DNA of 64,000 nucleotides from Ipomoea triloba (taxonomy: Eukaryota; Streptophyta; Magnoliopsida; Solanales; Convolvulaceae). Positions 34,101 through 43,426 of this stretch are shown in pieces. Each line of letters starts with the position of its first letter. The first letter of the stretch is position 1. The position numbers and the translations under genes are program-made. The stretch is from contig NC_044917.1 of NCBI RefSeq assembly GCF_003576645.1, positions 6,532,689-6,596,688 on the forward strand, written 5' to 3'. The notes beneath the pieces were generated by a model that did no database searches, was not told where the DNA came from, and was given only the letters and a program-made list of their open reading frames with translations.

Positions 34101-36077
34101 GCCAAATTTCATATTTAAAAGAGGGGAAAAAAAGAAAAAAGAAAAAAGAGAGACATAAAACTGTGAAGTAATAGGAATTGTCCACAAAGCTAGCACAGGT
34201 GTGTGATCAAAGTATTAGGGTTACATCATAAATCTGTCGAATGAACACAGAATTTATTTCACGATCTCTCAGTCATTAAACTGTTAAAAAAATCTAAATG
34301 CATCACCATTAAAGATTGGCCATAAATAAATGTCATTTTTTGGGGATGTCTAGGACAAGTTTTCATTGTAATATTTCAAGTGTGGTTCAACTATGGGGTT
34401 AAAAAAAGATGCCCAGTTTAAATAAATCATTAAATGCACCTTCATCCAAAACAGGTGCATATTTTCAAAATAAATCCAGCAAAGGTTAATATAGGCTAAG
34501 TAGCAAAGAATTTAATATACATAATTGAGGCTTTACAGTATTACTAAAAACTGACTAGGAAAAGGTGTTTCTACATTACTAATTTACTATAATATATACA
34601 CACACACAAAGAGTTTGTGTCTGATACTCTGATTAAAATTCAGCTTTCCATCAGTACTTGCCCATACCAACAAAATGCAGACATTTAAAAAAACAAGTGG
34701 AGGCCTTAATAAAGTACAGGTATGGTATGTATATTTCTAAGGTCATGTTGATGCCATTTCTTTTTTTACCATCTTAGTTTAGTTGTGTCTTCAAACAAGC
34801 CTTTAGTTAAGATATATGCAGCATCAGGGTTTTAAAATACAAGATCAGCTTAGTAGAGCTAGGTTCTAGGGAGAAATAAATGTTTTCTTTAGTGTATCCT
34901 GACACCTCAGAGATGACAGATGAACTATAAACTTTAAGCAACTAATTCCTAAGTATAGAAGAGAAAGTTGAAATTTAAAGCTCGTAGAGTGATTTAAAAT
35001 AGTAAGCAAGTAAAAGTCTAACACTCTAACCTGTGCATACAAGCATGCCTGATGAAATGTAGATGGACAGTTATCACAACATATCAACTCTCCACCACCA
35101 CCACAATGCCCACAACTATCATCATTTTGATCCGTTTCATCAAATTGTACAGTTTGAAGACCTGCTTTCTTAGCCTTGTATTCAGCTGACCAAGCCTCAA
35201 GCTGACATAACATGAGTGGCTTACCAGATTCCAGGAAAAGATTCAAACAGGAATTCTTCAGCTTGAAACCAGCATGCCTCTTAAACTTGGTGATAGATAG
35301 TTCTTCACCACAGCAATGGCATAGTATGCCATCCCTAGTGATTACACCAGCTTTTACAACGGAATCATCTTTTAGATTCCGATACTGGATTACTTCACCA
35401 ATACAAACTACCCCAAAGTAAATCATCCATGACAATACATTCCTTAGAGCAACAGAAGGCCACTCCCCTTCTACAAAGTTCTTTCCACCCCTATTAAGGC
35501 TTTGTAGAAGTAACCTGCAACCATCTTTTTTGCTCTTATGCTTTCTCAGAGGTTTGGGTTTACCAGAGGGCCTGTTGTTTGCAGATTTGGATGTTGGCTT
35601 TTTTATGAAAGCGGAAATCAGAAGATCATCATCCTCTAGACAGTACTTCTTAAGTTTCTTTGACCCACTTTTACCACAGGGTCCCTTTCTATTTATTTCA
35701 GAGAATCTGGCCTTGCTATCAGACGCTAACATGTCTTTCTCATTCCCTGATACTTTCCTATATTTTGGAGCAGGCCCATTGATGATGTCCATTGAGGGCA
35801 TCAACCGTTTCTCACCGAGCTTTTTTACTCCAGAGATTTCCTCTATTTTGCAGTAAGAATCCTTTTGCACCACAAATGCAGAATTCCCACTGCCTGGGAA
35901 GCATGATGGAGTGGTTTCTTTGCTGTCATCAGATTCAAAATTGACAAGTCCAGCCACATGACACTTCTTTTTTCTTTCACTATTTTCAAAGAACACCTCA
36001 GTAAAAATTTGGTGCTCATTGGATGACCCCTCAAATCCATCATCACGCAAATTGTAAATTTCTTCAGGAAACAACAT
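31139..36077 (-). CDS. IDM1-like PHD-finger histone acetyltransferase, 8 exons
   Basis: Exons: 36077-35031, 34033-33910, 33733-33651, 32865-32621, 32425-32339, 31958-31859, 31728-31527 and a last exon at 31221. The ATG at 36077 (MLFPEEIYNL) matches the family's start. In order: an N-terminal region, a TPL-binding-type domain (about 250-305, CHCCGEELSITKFKRHAG), then a PHD finger (322-363, CGHCGGGGELICC to WYCPRC). A second zinc cluster and a GNAT fold with the acetyl-CoA loop RRQGLCRRL (548-556) follow. IDM1 in Arabidopsis acetylates histone H3 at silenced methylated loci and allows ROS1-type demethylation, so a nuclear role is likely. At about 656 residues it is far shorter than the nearly 1200 of Arabidopsis IDM1, lacking much of the N-terminal half. 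The tail is uncertain. The AG acceptor at 31222 leads to a short end at 31139. The frame conserved with the pseudogene (31229-30975) would need a 1-base shift. Confidence 0.85.
33103..33445. mobile_element. Foldback MITE in an intron of the IDM1-like gene
   Basis: Ends GAAAAAGTGCCAAATAGG and CCTATTTGGCCCTTTTTC are inverted copies. The whole element is a long hairpin made of repeated AACCAAAAAAGAGTTCAA-type blocks. Candidate 10-bp target copies TAAATTAATG and TAAATTTATC match in eight positions. It is probably MULE-derived, without genes. Confidence 0.7.
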
Positions 36078-37740
36078 CTCCACTTGGTATTACTGTATTC
36101 CAAATTGCAGTGAGTCTGACCTAATAAAATAATATTACAGTGGATCAGATTTCCTTCACTACAGACAAGCCGAAGATTGTTAAAAATAAGCTCTCTTCTC
36201 AATGTACCTTATAGATTTTCGGAAGTTTGTGACTGTGATCTTTGCTTCTAGCCTTCTAGGCCTCTGCATGATAGTAAAAACAATAATTTATAATCACACC
36301 AAATCCAACTGCAAATCATTGCAAAACTCCCAGGTTAAGTGTAGCATAAGAAAAGGAAACATTGGGGAAAATTTTCAATTTAGATGTCATTCCACTTTTG
36401 GTTCCGTAATTATAAGTGAAATTTCATCTTTGGTCCTCATGGTTAGGATTGGTCAGTGGTCCCCCAACAGGAGTTGGGCCGTTGGGGAACTACTCCTCTA
36501 CAAAGAGAACAAAGAAGGAATTTCACCTGTAGTTGAAGAACCAAAAGTGGAATTAATTCGTTATTTATTAGTTTGGGGCAAAAAGGAATTTTTTTTTCTC
36601 TGGTACACATGCAAACATAGAATTATGACAAATAGTTAAAGCTTGAAGTTTTTTCATCTTCTATTTCAAATTTGTAAGCATTAAATGCCCTACATTTAGA
36701 ATAATTCATCATAATTGTATTCTCATTCCAAAGAACCTTAGTTTAGGAACTTTTGCTCAACTAGTCTTGTTTTCATTCCTTTTACTGTTGTACCAAAAAT
36801 AAATAAATTGCTCAATCAATGAAGGAATAACAATATTGTGTGTGTGTGTATAATAGAACTATGAACTATGGAGTACTTGTTTCTAACCAAATGTACAGCA
36901 CTTCAGCAATAGAGACAATATGGTATCGTTTCCTAATTTTCAATCAATTCATGGTCTACCATAATTCTTCAAGTATTATAAACAGAATCTGTCAGTCAAG
37001 AAGTATGAAGGTTCACCTGGATTGACTCTGCTTTCCTTTACCTGAAATATCGGTAACTGCCTGGTATGAAAAGTAAACAAATGTACCGTAAGAGTACAAT
37101 TCATATGAGGAAGTCATGCATTGTAAGAGTACAATTCATCTAAGGAGGAACTTTAAATTAAAAAGACAACAAGAAGTAAACATTCTGTTGTTAAATGCTG
37201 TTTAGCAAAGGAATTATGTATTAGAGATCAGAATTTCTGCCCAAATTAACAATTCAATTACAATGTTCCAAAAATTTCAAACTCAAAACTGCCTAGCCCA
37301 GAATTCAATTACAGAGTAGCAACTAGCAACCTTTAAGTATGAAAATTTCAACAAAATCAGGCATGAAAATTAATGTATCTAACAGTAAGACTGCATATCA
37401 GAAAATGAAGCAGTTAAAAAGTCACATAGGCAAGCATGTATGAAAAAACAGTTAATTCCAAACCAAAATCAGTCATTCCATGAGTACAAGTAAGAACTCT
37501 ACTTACGGAAGCAAGAACAGCGACCCACCTTGTTGAAAACTCGGCTCTGAACTTCACCACCTTCTCGAAAACTCTCCACTGAAATTCAAAAGCTCAAAAA
37601 AATCATGCGCGAAATCGATACATTTTCATAAAAGCAAACCAGAAACCATGATCAGAGTAGAAAATAAAAACCGCCGCTGATTCATACACACGCTAGAAGG
37701 AGAAGGGAGTGCTCACCTTTGCGGACCAATGTTCGGGAAA
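36078..37740 (-). other. 5' leader and leader introns of the IDM1-like gene
   Basis: No conserved coding sequence lies upstream of the ATG. A GCAAAG/GTGAGC donor-like site at about 37715 and repeated segments shared with 22.3-23.9, 40.15-40.6 and 42.0-42.6 kb suggest a non-coding first exon near 37.7 kb and long leader introns. A small MITE lies at 36389-36553 and a single unit of the 95-bp repeat at about 37315. Confidence 0.5.
36389..36553. mobile_element. Small MITE in the IDM1-like leader
   Basis: The ends ATTCCACTTTTGGTTC and GAACCAAAAGTGGAAT are inverted copies, and the similarity continues inward (GTGAAATTTC, GAAATTTCAC-like). About 165 bp with no coding sequence. The target duplication is unclear. 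Confidence 0.6.
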
Positions 37741-37879
37741 AACAGGGCGATTTGTGTTGTCGAAAAATCAGAGAACGAAATGGAAACAAATCCAACGTTT
37801 TAAATCCTTAACGGGTCAAAACGTTGTATAAATTCCATTCGAGACTTGAGAGTCAAAGCCAATCGAGAGTAAACGCAGG

Positions 37880-38176
37880 TTAGTGTTTGGATTTAGGTTC
37901 GGAAATCCCGGAATTTATATTGCTACAATCCGCCAACGCACAACAAATGTGAAGCATGAATCCTCTACTTTGTCTGTCTACCCTTTCTTCCATGTGAATG
38001 TGCGGCATAATACACCACCCTCTTCGCCTCCTCGTCATTGCCATTAAGGAATTCCTTTTCGTTGTTGTGTTCTTATCTGCTTTGTAACCGTTGGCGCCCC
38101 CACCGGTCCTGGCCCTCCTTAAACCCCGTTTCTTTTTGTTGAGAGGTTTACAACTGGTTAACAATGGCAACCTCAT
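37880..38176 (-). other. 98-codon ORF of unknown status, paralogue at 42589-42879
   Basis: A basic ORF (SCKPLNKKK, RARTGGGANGYK, PHIHMEERVD) with a paralogue 4.7 kb away at 42589-42879. The two differ at about a dozen residues, and most nucleotide differences change the amino acid, which argues against selection on the protein. It lies just upstream of the IDM1-like leader on the same strand. It is probably non-coding promoter-region DNA that happens to be open. I recognise no domain. Confidence 0.3.
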
Positions 38177-39183
38177 TTTTAGTGCTGCCCTCTCGGGAGA
38201 AGTGAGGGAGCATGAACATGATCATTCTAAACACACATTTTTTGTATATTAACAAAATTCACTCATATGGATCATGAGCACCCATTATAAATTTTTGAGT
38301 AATAATTGCAGATTTTTCTTATTACAAGAAAATTATTATTATTTTTAAAATAATTAATGCATCAAGTATTAAGTATAGAATAAAATAGAGGCAATTGTAA
38401 TCGAATTAGTAAGATATTTCACTTGAAATTTTCAGTAAATCAAAATAAAAAATAAAAATAACATTTTTCATCATTCAATCTATATTGTTGAAACTTTTCG
38501 TTCTTTAACGGTTTGTGTAATGATTTTTTGCCCCACAATTTGTTTGGAAAATGACTTTTTTAATACAAATCTAATAGAATTTAGAGATAACAAAACATTA
38601 TTTTACAGATAATCGAGAGACCTAAAATGTTATTCCGTATTTATCTATACTTTAGAGATGAATTTTATCATTTTTTGTAGAATATGAGAGTATTTTTATA
38701 CGGAGTATTTGTTTGGATGAAAAAAAAAAACAATTATATAGTAGTATAGTACTATAGTAGTATTTTATGCTCAAAATTTCTATAATGTGAGTGACTACAT
38801 TGGATATCTAACAATTAATAATTTCACTTTTAAAATAAGAATATAATACATGATTAAAATGAAAGCATATATGGAATAAAAGAAAAGAACAATAGGACTC
38901 AAGGTAAAACTTGAACAATTTAGACTGCAATTATTTTAATTCGTCGTTTTTATTTATCTAGTTTTCTATTCTTTATTTAAAAAAAATATATATTTGTTGT
39001 TTACATATAAGACAAGATTAAGTCAAGCTTTAATTACATCGAGATTGCAAATTGAATATTTACTCAATCCATTTATTTTATGTATTGGATTGGAGCGAAT
39101 TTAACGAATTTGACAAATTGAAACAAATATGGTGATTTTTACTCACCCATAATGTCATTTATTAATTGCAAGTCAAGCTTTAA
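38177..39183. other. Intergenic AT-rich DNA
   Basis: No gene seen. Only low-complexity AT sequence and short ORFs. Confidence 0.6.
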
Positions 39184-40016
39184 TTGCATCAAGATTGCAA
39201 ATTGGATATTTACTCAATCCGTGTATTTTACGTATTGGATCGGAGCAAATTTGACAAATTGAAACAAATTTGGTTAATTTTTACTCACCCATACTGTCAT
39301 TTATTAATTGCAGACATCATTATTATTTCACTAATTATAATTAGATTTCCAACTAATATTAGTAATACCCGTCATTAATTAATTGTGGATGTTTATTTCT
39401 ACATTAATCATCCCTAAAGGTTGATTATTTATACATTTAATCTTCAACATTTTGACAGAGCATGTGGGAAGAGGTAAATTACAGTAACTTAGTGTGACTC
39501 ATCAAACATGATCAAATGTCAGTGTCGTCCACAAGGGATCAAGCTACTTTGAGCATAATTCCACTGAATTTCGAACATTGGTCTATTCTCCCAAATAATG
39601 CTTACTAAACCACCAAACTAAGTTTGTGCGGACATTATTTCTACATTAATCATATGGAGAAGTAGAAGAGAAATTGTATCAATTTCGAAGTCTCAAGATT
39701 TATTAATTCTTCTCTCAAAGGTTGGATCATTAATTATAAGTGTTTCCCACACCTCGATATGACAGAACGCGTTCACAGTAACTCAATGACTCAACATACA
39801 CGACTAAATGTCGATGCACACTAAATAGGGGTGGGAATAGGTCATGCCTCTTGTAGGGGTCTATGTTTTGGCCTAATTGAGGTCTAGCCTCTTTAGTAAA
39901 AAGGCTCAGCTTGATCAATTTCAAAGCCTATTAAACTAAACAACAAGGCATGCCTATATATATATCAGGCTCCGCCTTCAAGACCCACCCCCCCCCACAC
40001 ACATATATATATAACC
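39184..40016. repeat. Segmental duplication, copy 1
   Basis: Matches 40805-42014 in order: ATTGGATATTTACTCAATCC, the ATTAGTAATACC...GTCATTAATTAAT block, CTATTCTCCCAAATAATGC, CATATGGAGAAGTAGAA, and a TAGGGGTGGGAATAGG hAT-like remnant at 39826. This copy lacks the SINE and the foldback MULE present in copy 2, so both entered after the duplication. Confidence 0.8.
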
Positions 40017-40149
40017 CCAAGTATATATAATTAACAAACTCTAACCCTCCACTCCCAAAATCTCATTCTAAATTATGATTAAACTATAAACATGGTTTCT
40101 AATCCAGTCATAAGTGTTCTTATTGTTTTTTTTTTTGTCATAATATTTA

Positions 40150-40660
40150 AGATGGCAACTCAGAAATTCAACAAATGAAGCAGTTAAAGAGTCACATTGG
40201 CAAGCATGTATGAAAATCTGGTAATTCCCAACCAAAATCAGTCATTTCAAGAGTACGAGTAAGAACTCTATTTGCAAAAGCAAGAAACCGTGACCCACCT
40301 TATTAAAAACTCAACTCTGAAATTCACCACCTTCTAAAAAACTCTCTACTGAAATTCAAAAGCTCAACAAAATCAGGCACGCAATTAATACATTTTCATA
40401 AAATGAATCCAGAAACCATGATCAGAGTAGCAACCTTTAAGTTGAATTGGAAATTAAGAACCGCCATTGATTCACAGACACTTGAAGGAAAAGGGAATGC
40501 TCACCTTACCTTTGCAGGCCAATGTTCGGCAAAAACAGGGTAATTTTTACAGTATATGGATTAAGGATATATAGCACTAGATTGTTGTCGAAAAATCAGA
40601 GAATATATGGAAAACAAATCTAATGTTTTAAAGCCCCATTTGACAGTCAAAGCAATTCGC
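40150..40660 (-). pseudogene. Third copy of the IDM1-like leader segment
   Basis: CACATTGGCAAGCATGTATG, GTGACCCACC, ACTCTCTACTGAAATTCAAAAG and CCAATGTTCGGCAAAAAC match 37435-37745 with divergence. No IDM1 coding exon follows, so only the 5' segment was copied or survived. 40680-40790 carries three loose repeats of CCGCACGCCCAACTATG. Confidence 0.7.
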
Positions 40661-40840
40661 GAGTGCGTAAACGCACAGCATCCGCACACCCAACTATGTT
40701 TTTCTTTTTCAAACGCATCCGCACGCCCAACTATGTATACGCACAACCTCTATTACTTTTTTTTTTCACCCGCACGCCCAACTATGTTCTGTTCATACAT
40801 ATGAGACAAGATAATTATACCGAGATTGCAAATTGGTATT

Positions 40841-40930
40841 TACTCAACCTATTGCCTCCACTGAGAGGTCGAACCCACCACCTCCCGTATAAAGGGAAGG
40901 GTTTGATGCCACTGGACTACAAGGTCCTTG
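40841..40930 (-). mobile_element. tRNA-derived SINE head
   Basis: On the minus strand the A box TAGTCCAGTGG (40919-40909) and the B box GGTTCGACCTC (40875-40865) are separated by 33 bp, the normal internal Pol III promoter geometry. The corresponding place in segment copy 1 has no such sequence. It is not a tRNA gene, since no cloverleaf stems close. Confidence 0.65.
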
Positions 40931-40993
40931 GCTTATTTCACTAATTATAATTAGATTGCCAACTAATATTAGTAATACCAGTCATTAATTAAT

Positions 40994-41494
40994 GGGAAAA
41001 GGGTCAAATTAGTCCTGAACATTAGCTGAAAAGTCAATTAGACCACTAAACATTTAAAAAGTGCAATTAAGCCCTTTAACATGTAAAATTGAGTCAAATA
41101 AGCACAAAAACCGGTAAATGACCTACTATGTCATTTAGGGTTCAGGCAATAATCCGGCGACCAGCAACGGCGCCGGAATCCGGCGGAAGGCAACCAAAAA
41201 GTCGCCTTCCGGGCGGAAGGCGACCACTGTTCGCCTTCCCAGGAGGAGGGCGACAGTGGCCGTCGCCTTCCTCCTAGGAAGCCTTCAATGGAGAAGGCAG
41301 TTCGCCTTCTCCATGGAAGGCGACCATCCGCCGGATTCTGGCGACCGGCCCGTCACCGGTCGCCGGGTTATTACCTGAACAGTAAATGACCTGCCATCAT
41401 TTACCGGTTTTTGGGCTTATTTGTCCCAATTTTACATGTTAAAGTGCTTAATTGTACTTTTGAAATGTTTAGGGGCTAATTTGATCATTTTCCC
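40994..41494. mobile_element. Foldback MULE (501 bp) with perfect 9-bp target duplication
   Basis: Inverted ends GGGAAAAGGGTCAAATTAG and CTAATTTGATCATTTTCCC, with TTAATTAAT at 40985-40993 and 41495-41503. The empty site is visible in the duplicated segment at about 39374-39382. The centre is GC-rich and full of GAAGGCGACC and GGTCGCCTTC motifs in both orientations, plus CCGGCGACC. It has no ORF. Confidence 0.9.
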
Positions 41495-42019
41495 TTAATT
41501 AATTATGGATGCTTATTTATACATTAATCTTCAACCTTGAGCATGTGCGAGGAGGTAAATTACCACACTGCTGAATTTCGAACACGGGTCTATTCTCCCA
41601 AATAATGCATACTAAACCACCAAGCTAAGCTTGTGCGGACATTATTTCTACATTAATCATATGGAGAAGTAGAATAGAAATTGTATCAATTTCAAAGTCT
41701 CAAGATTTATGAATTTTTCCCTCAAAAGTTGAATCCTCAATTCTAAGTGTTTCCCACACTTCGATCTGACAAAATGCGTTCATGGTAACTCAATGACTCA
41801 GCATACATGACTAACTGTTAATGCACACCAAGTAGGGGTGGGAATAGGCCATGCCCCTTGAGGAGCCTATGTTCTGGCATAATTAAGGCCTAGCTCCTTT
41901 AGTAAAAATGTAGGCTTGAGCTTGAGTCAATTTCAAAGCCTATTAAACTAAACATGTCTGACATATATATATTAGATTCGGCCTTCAAGCATATAGGCCC
42001 GGTATATATATAAGACCTT

Positions 42020-42588
42020 TTAAGTATGAAAATGTCAACAAAATCAGGCATGAAAATTAATCAAGCATTAAGATTACATATCAGAAAATCAGCAAATGAA
42101 ACAGTTAAAAAGTCACATAGGCAAGCATGTATGAAAAAACAGTTAATTCCAAATTAAAATCAGTCATTTCAAGAGTACAAGTAAGAACTCTATTTACTGA
42201 AGCAGAGAACAGCGACCCACCTTGTTGAAAACTCAGCTCTGAACTTCACCACCTTCTTGAAAACTCTCCACTGAAATTCAAAAGCTCAAAAAAATCATGC
42301 CCGAAATCGATACATTTTCATAAAAGCAAACCAGAAACCATGATCAGAGTAGAAAATAAAAACCGCCCCTATTCATACACACGCTAGAAGGAGAAGGGAG
42401 TGCTCATCTTTGCGGACCAATGTTCGGCAAAAACAGGACAATTTGTGTTGTCGAAAAATCAGAGAATGAAATGGAAACAAACCCAGCGTTTTAAAGCCTT
42501 AATGGGTCAAAGCCATTTTGTGTTAGTTCCATTTGACAGTCAAAACAATTCGCGAGTAAACGCACGGCATCTGCACGCCCAACTATGG
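42020..42588 (-). pseudogene. Fourth copy of the IDM1-like leader segment
   Basis: Closest to 37330-37860: AGCGACCCACCTTGTTGAAA, ACACGCTAGAAGGAGAAG, CAATGTTCGGCAAAAACAGG, TGTTGTCGAAAAATCAGAG. It continues into the paralogue of the 98-codon ORF, so this copy includes upstream sequence. No IDM1 coding exons follow. Confidence 0.75.
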
Positions 42589-42879
42589 TTAGTGTTTGGA
42601 TTTGGGTTCGGAAATCCCAGGATTTAAATTGCTACAACCCGCCAACGCACAACAGATGTGAAACATGAATCCTATACTTTCTCTGTCTACCCTTTCTTCC
42701 ATGTGAATGTGTGGCATAATACACCACCCTCTTTGCCTCCTCGTCATTGCCATTAAGGAATTCTTTTTGGTTGTTGTGTTCTTATCTTCTTTGTAACCGT
42801 TGGCGCCCCCACCGGTCCTGGCCATCCTTAAACCCTGTTTCTTTTTGTTGAGAGGTTTACAACTGGTTAACAATGGCAA
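42589..42879 (-). other. 96-codon paralogue of the ORF at 37880-38176
   Basis: Same layout (SCKPLNKKK, RTGGGANGYK, PHIHMEERVD) with about a dozen substitutions, mostly non-synonymous. See the partner entry. Likely non-coding. Confidence 0.3.
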
Positions 42880-43134
42880 ATTCGTTTTTTAGTGCTGCCC
42901 TCGGGAGAAGTGAGGGAGCATGAAAATATTAACAAAATTGATTCATATGGATCATGAGCAACCACTATACATCTTCCTGTAGTGGTAGTAGATTTTTTCG
43001 TCATAATAAAATAATTGTTATTTTTAAAATTAACTAGTATTTTCACACCTGCGTTGCACATAATGAATTTTTTATAATATGTTAATAATATTTATATCAA
43101 AATACAATTGTATTCTATGTTCACTATTTCACAA

Positions 43135-43290
43135 ATATTGAGTTATAAAATTGTGGATATAAAATTTTAAAATTATAAATATAGAATTTTAAAATTGTGA
43201 ACATAAAATTCTGAAATTGTGAAAATAGAATTTTGTAACTGTGAATGTAACATTTAAAAATTTTGAATATAGAATTTAAAAATTATAAAC
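43135..43290. repeat. Degenerate AT-rich tandem repeat
   Basis: About seven units of the form AATTGTGAATATAGAATTTT. The same motif occurs at about 190-262 beside the MULE. Confidence 0.7.
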
Positions 43291-43329
43291 ACAGTCCATG
43301 GCATAACAAATTTACAACCGCACAGACTC

Positions 43330-43420
43330 CAGCAGCTATAGTGCGCTTTATCATCCTGAAACTGAAAGCCTCTCTGGACCGCGGTTCGAGCCCGACCAGG
43401 CCGGCATCCCCAGAGAGCTC
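43330..43420 (+). mobile_element. SINE-like fragment upstream of the DJ-1 gene
   Basis: A B box GGTTCGAGCC at about 43382 lies within CTCTCTGGACCGCGG...CCAGAGAG, with TAGTGCGC upstream as a possible weak A box. It lies just before the longer DJ-1 start and may form part of its promoter or leader. Confidence 0.35.
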
Positions 43421-43426
43421 TTTAAA

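Larger units (their letters stand above)
40805..42014. repeat. Segmental duplication, copy 2, with two insertions
   Basis: Counterpart of 39184-40016. It is longer because of a SINE at about 40841-40930 and a foldback MULE at 40994-41494. The hAT-like TAGGGGTGGGAATAGG remnant lies at 41833. Confidence 0.8.

Noticed and set aside
36202..36639. 145-codon plus-strand ORF
   Set aside because: It crosses a small MITE in the IDM1 leader and has no domain.
40841..40930. tRNA gene
   Set aside because: The A and B boxes are present but the acceptor and anticodon stems do not pair. A SINE head fits better.
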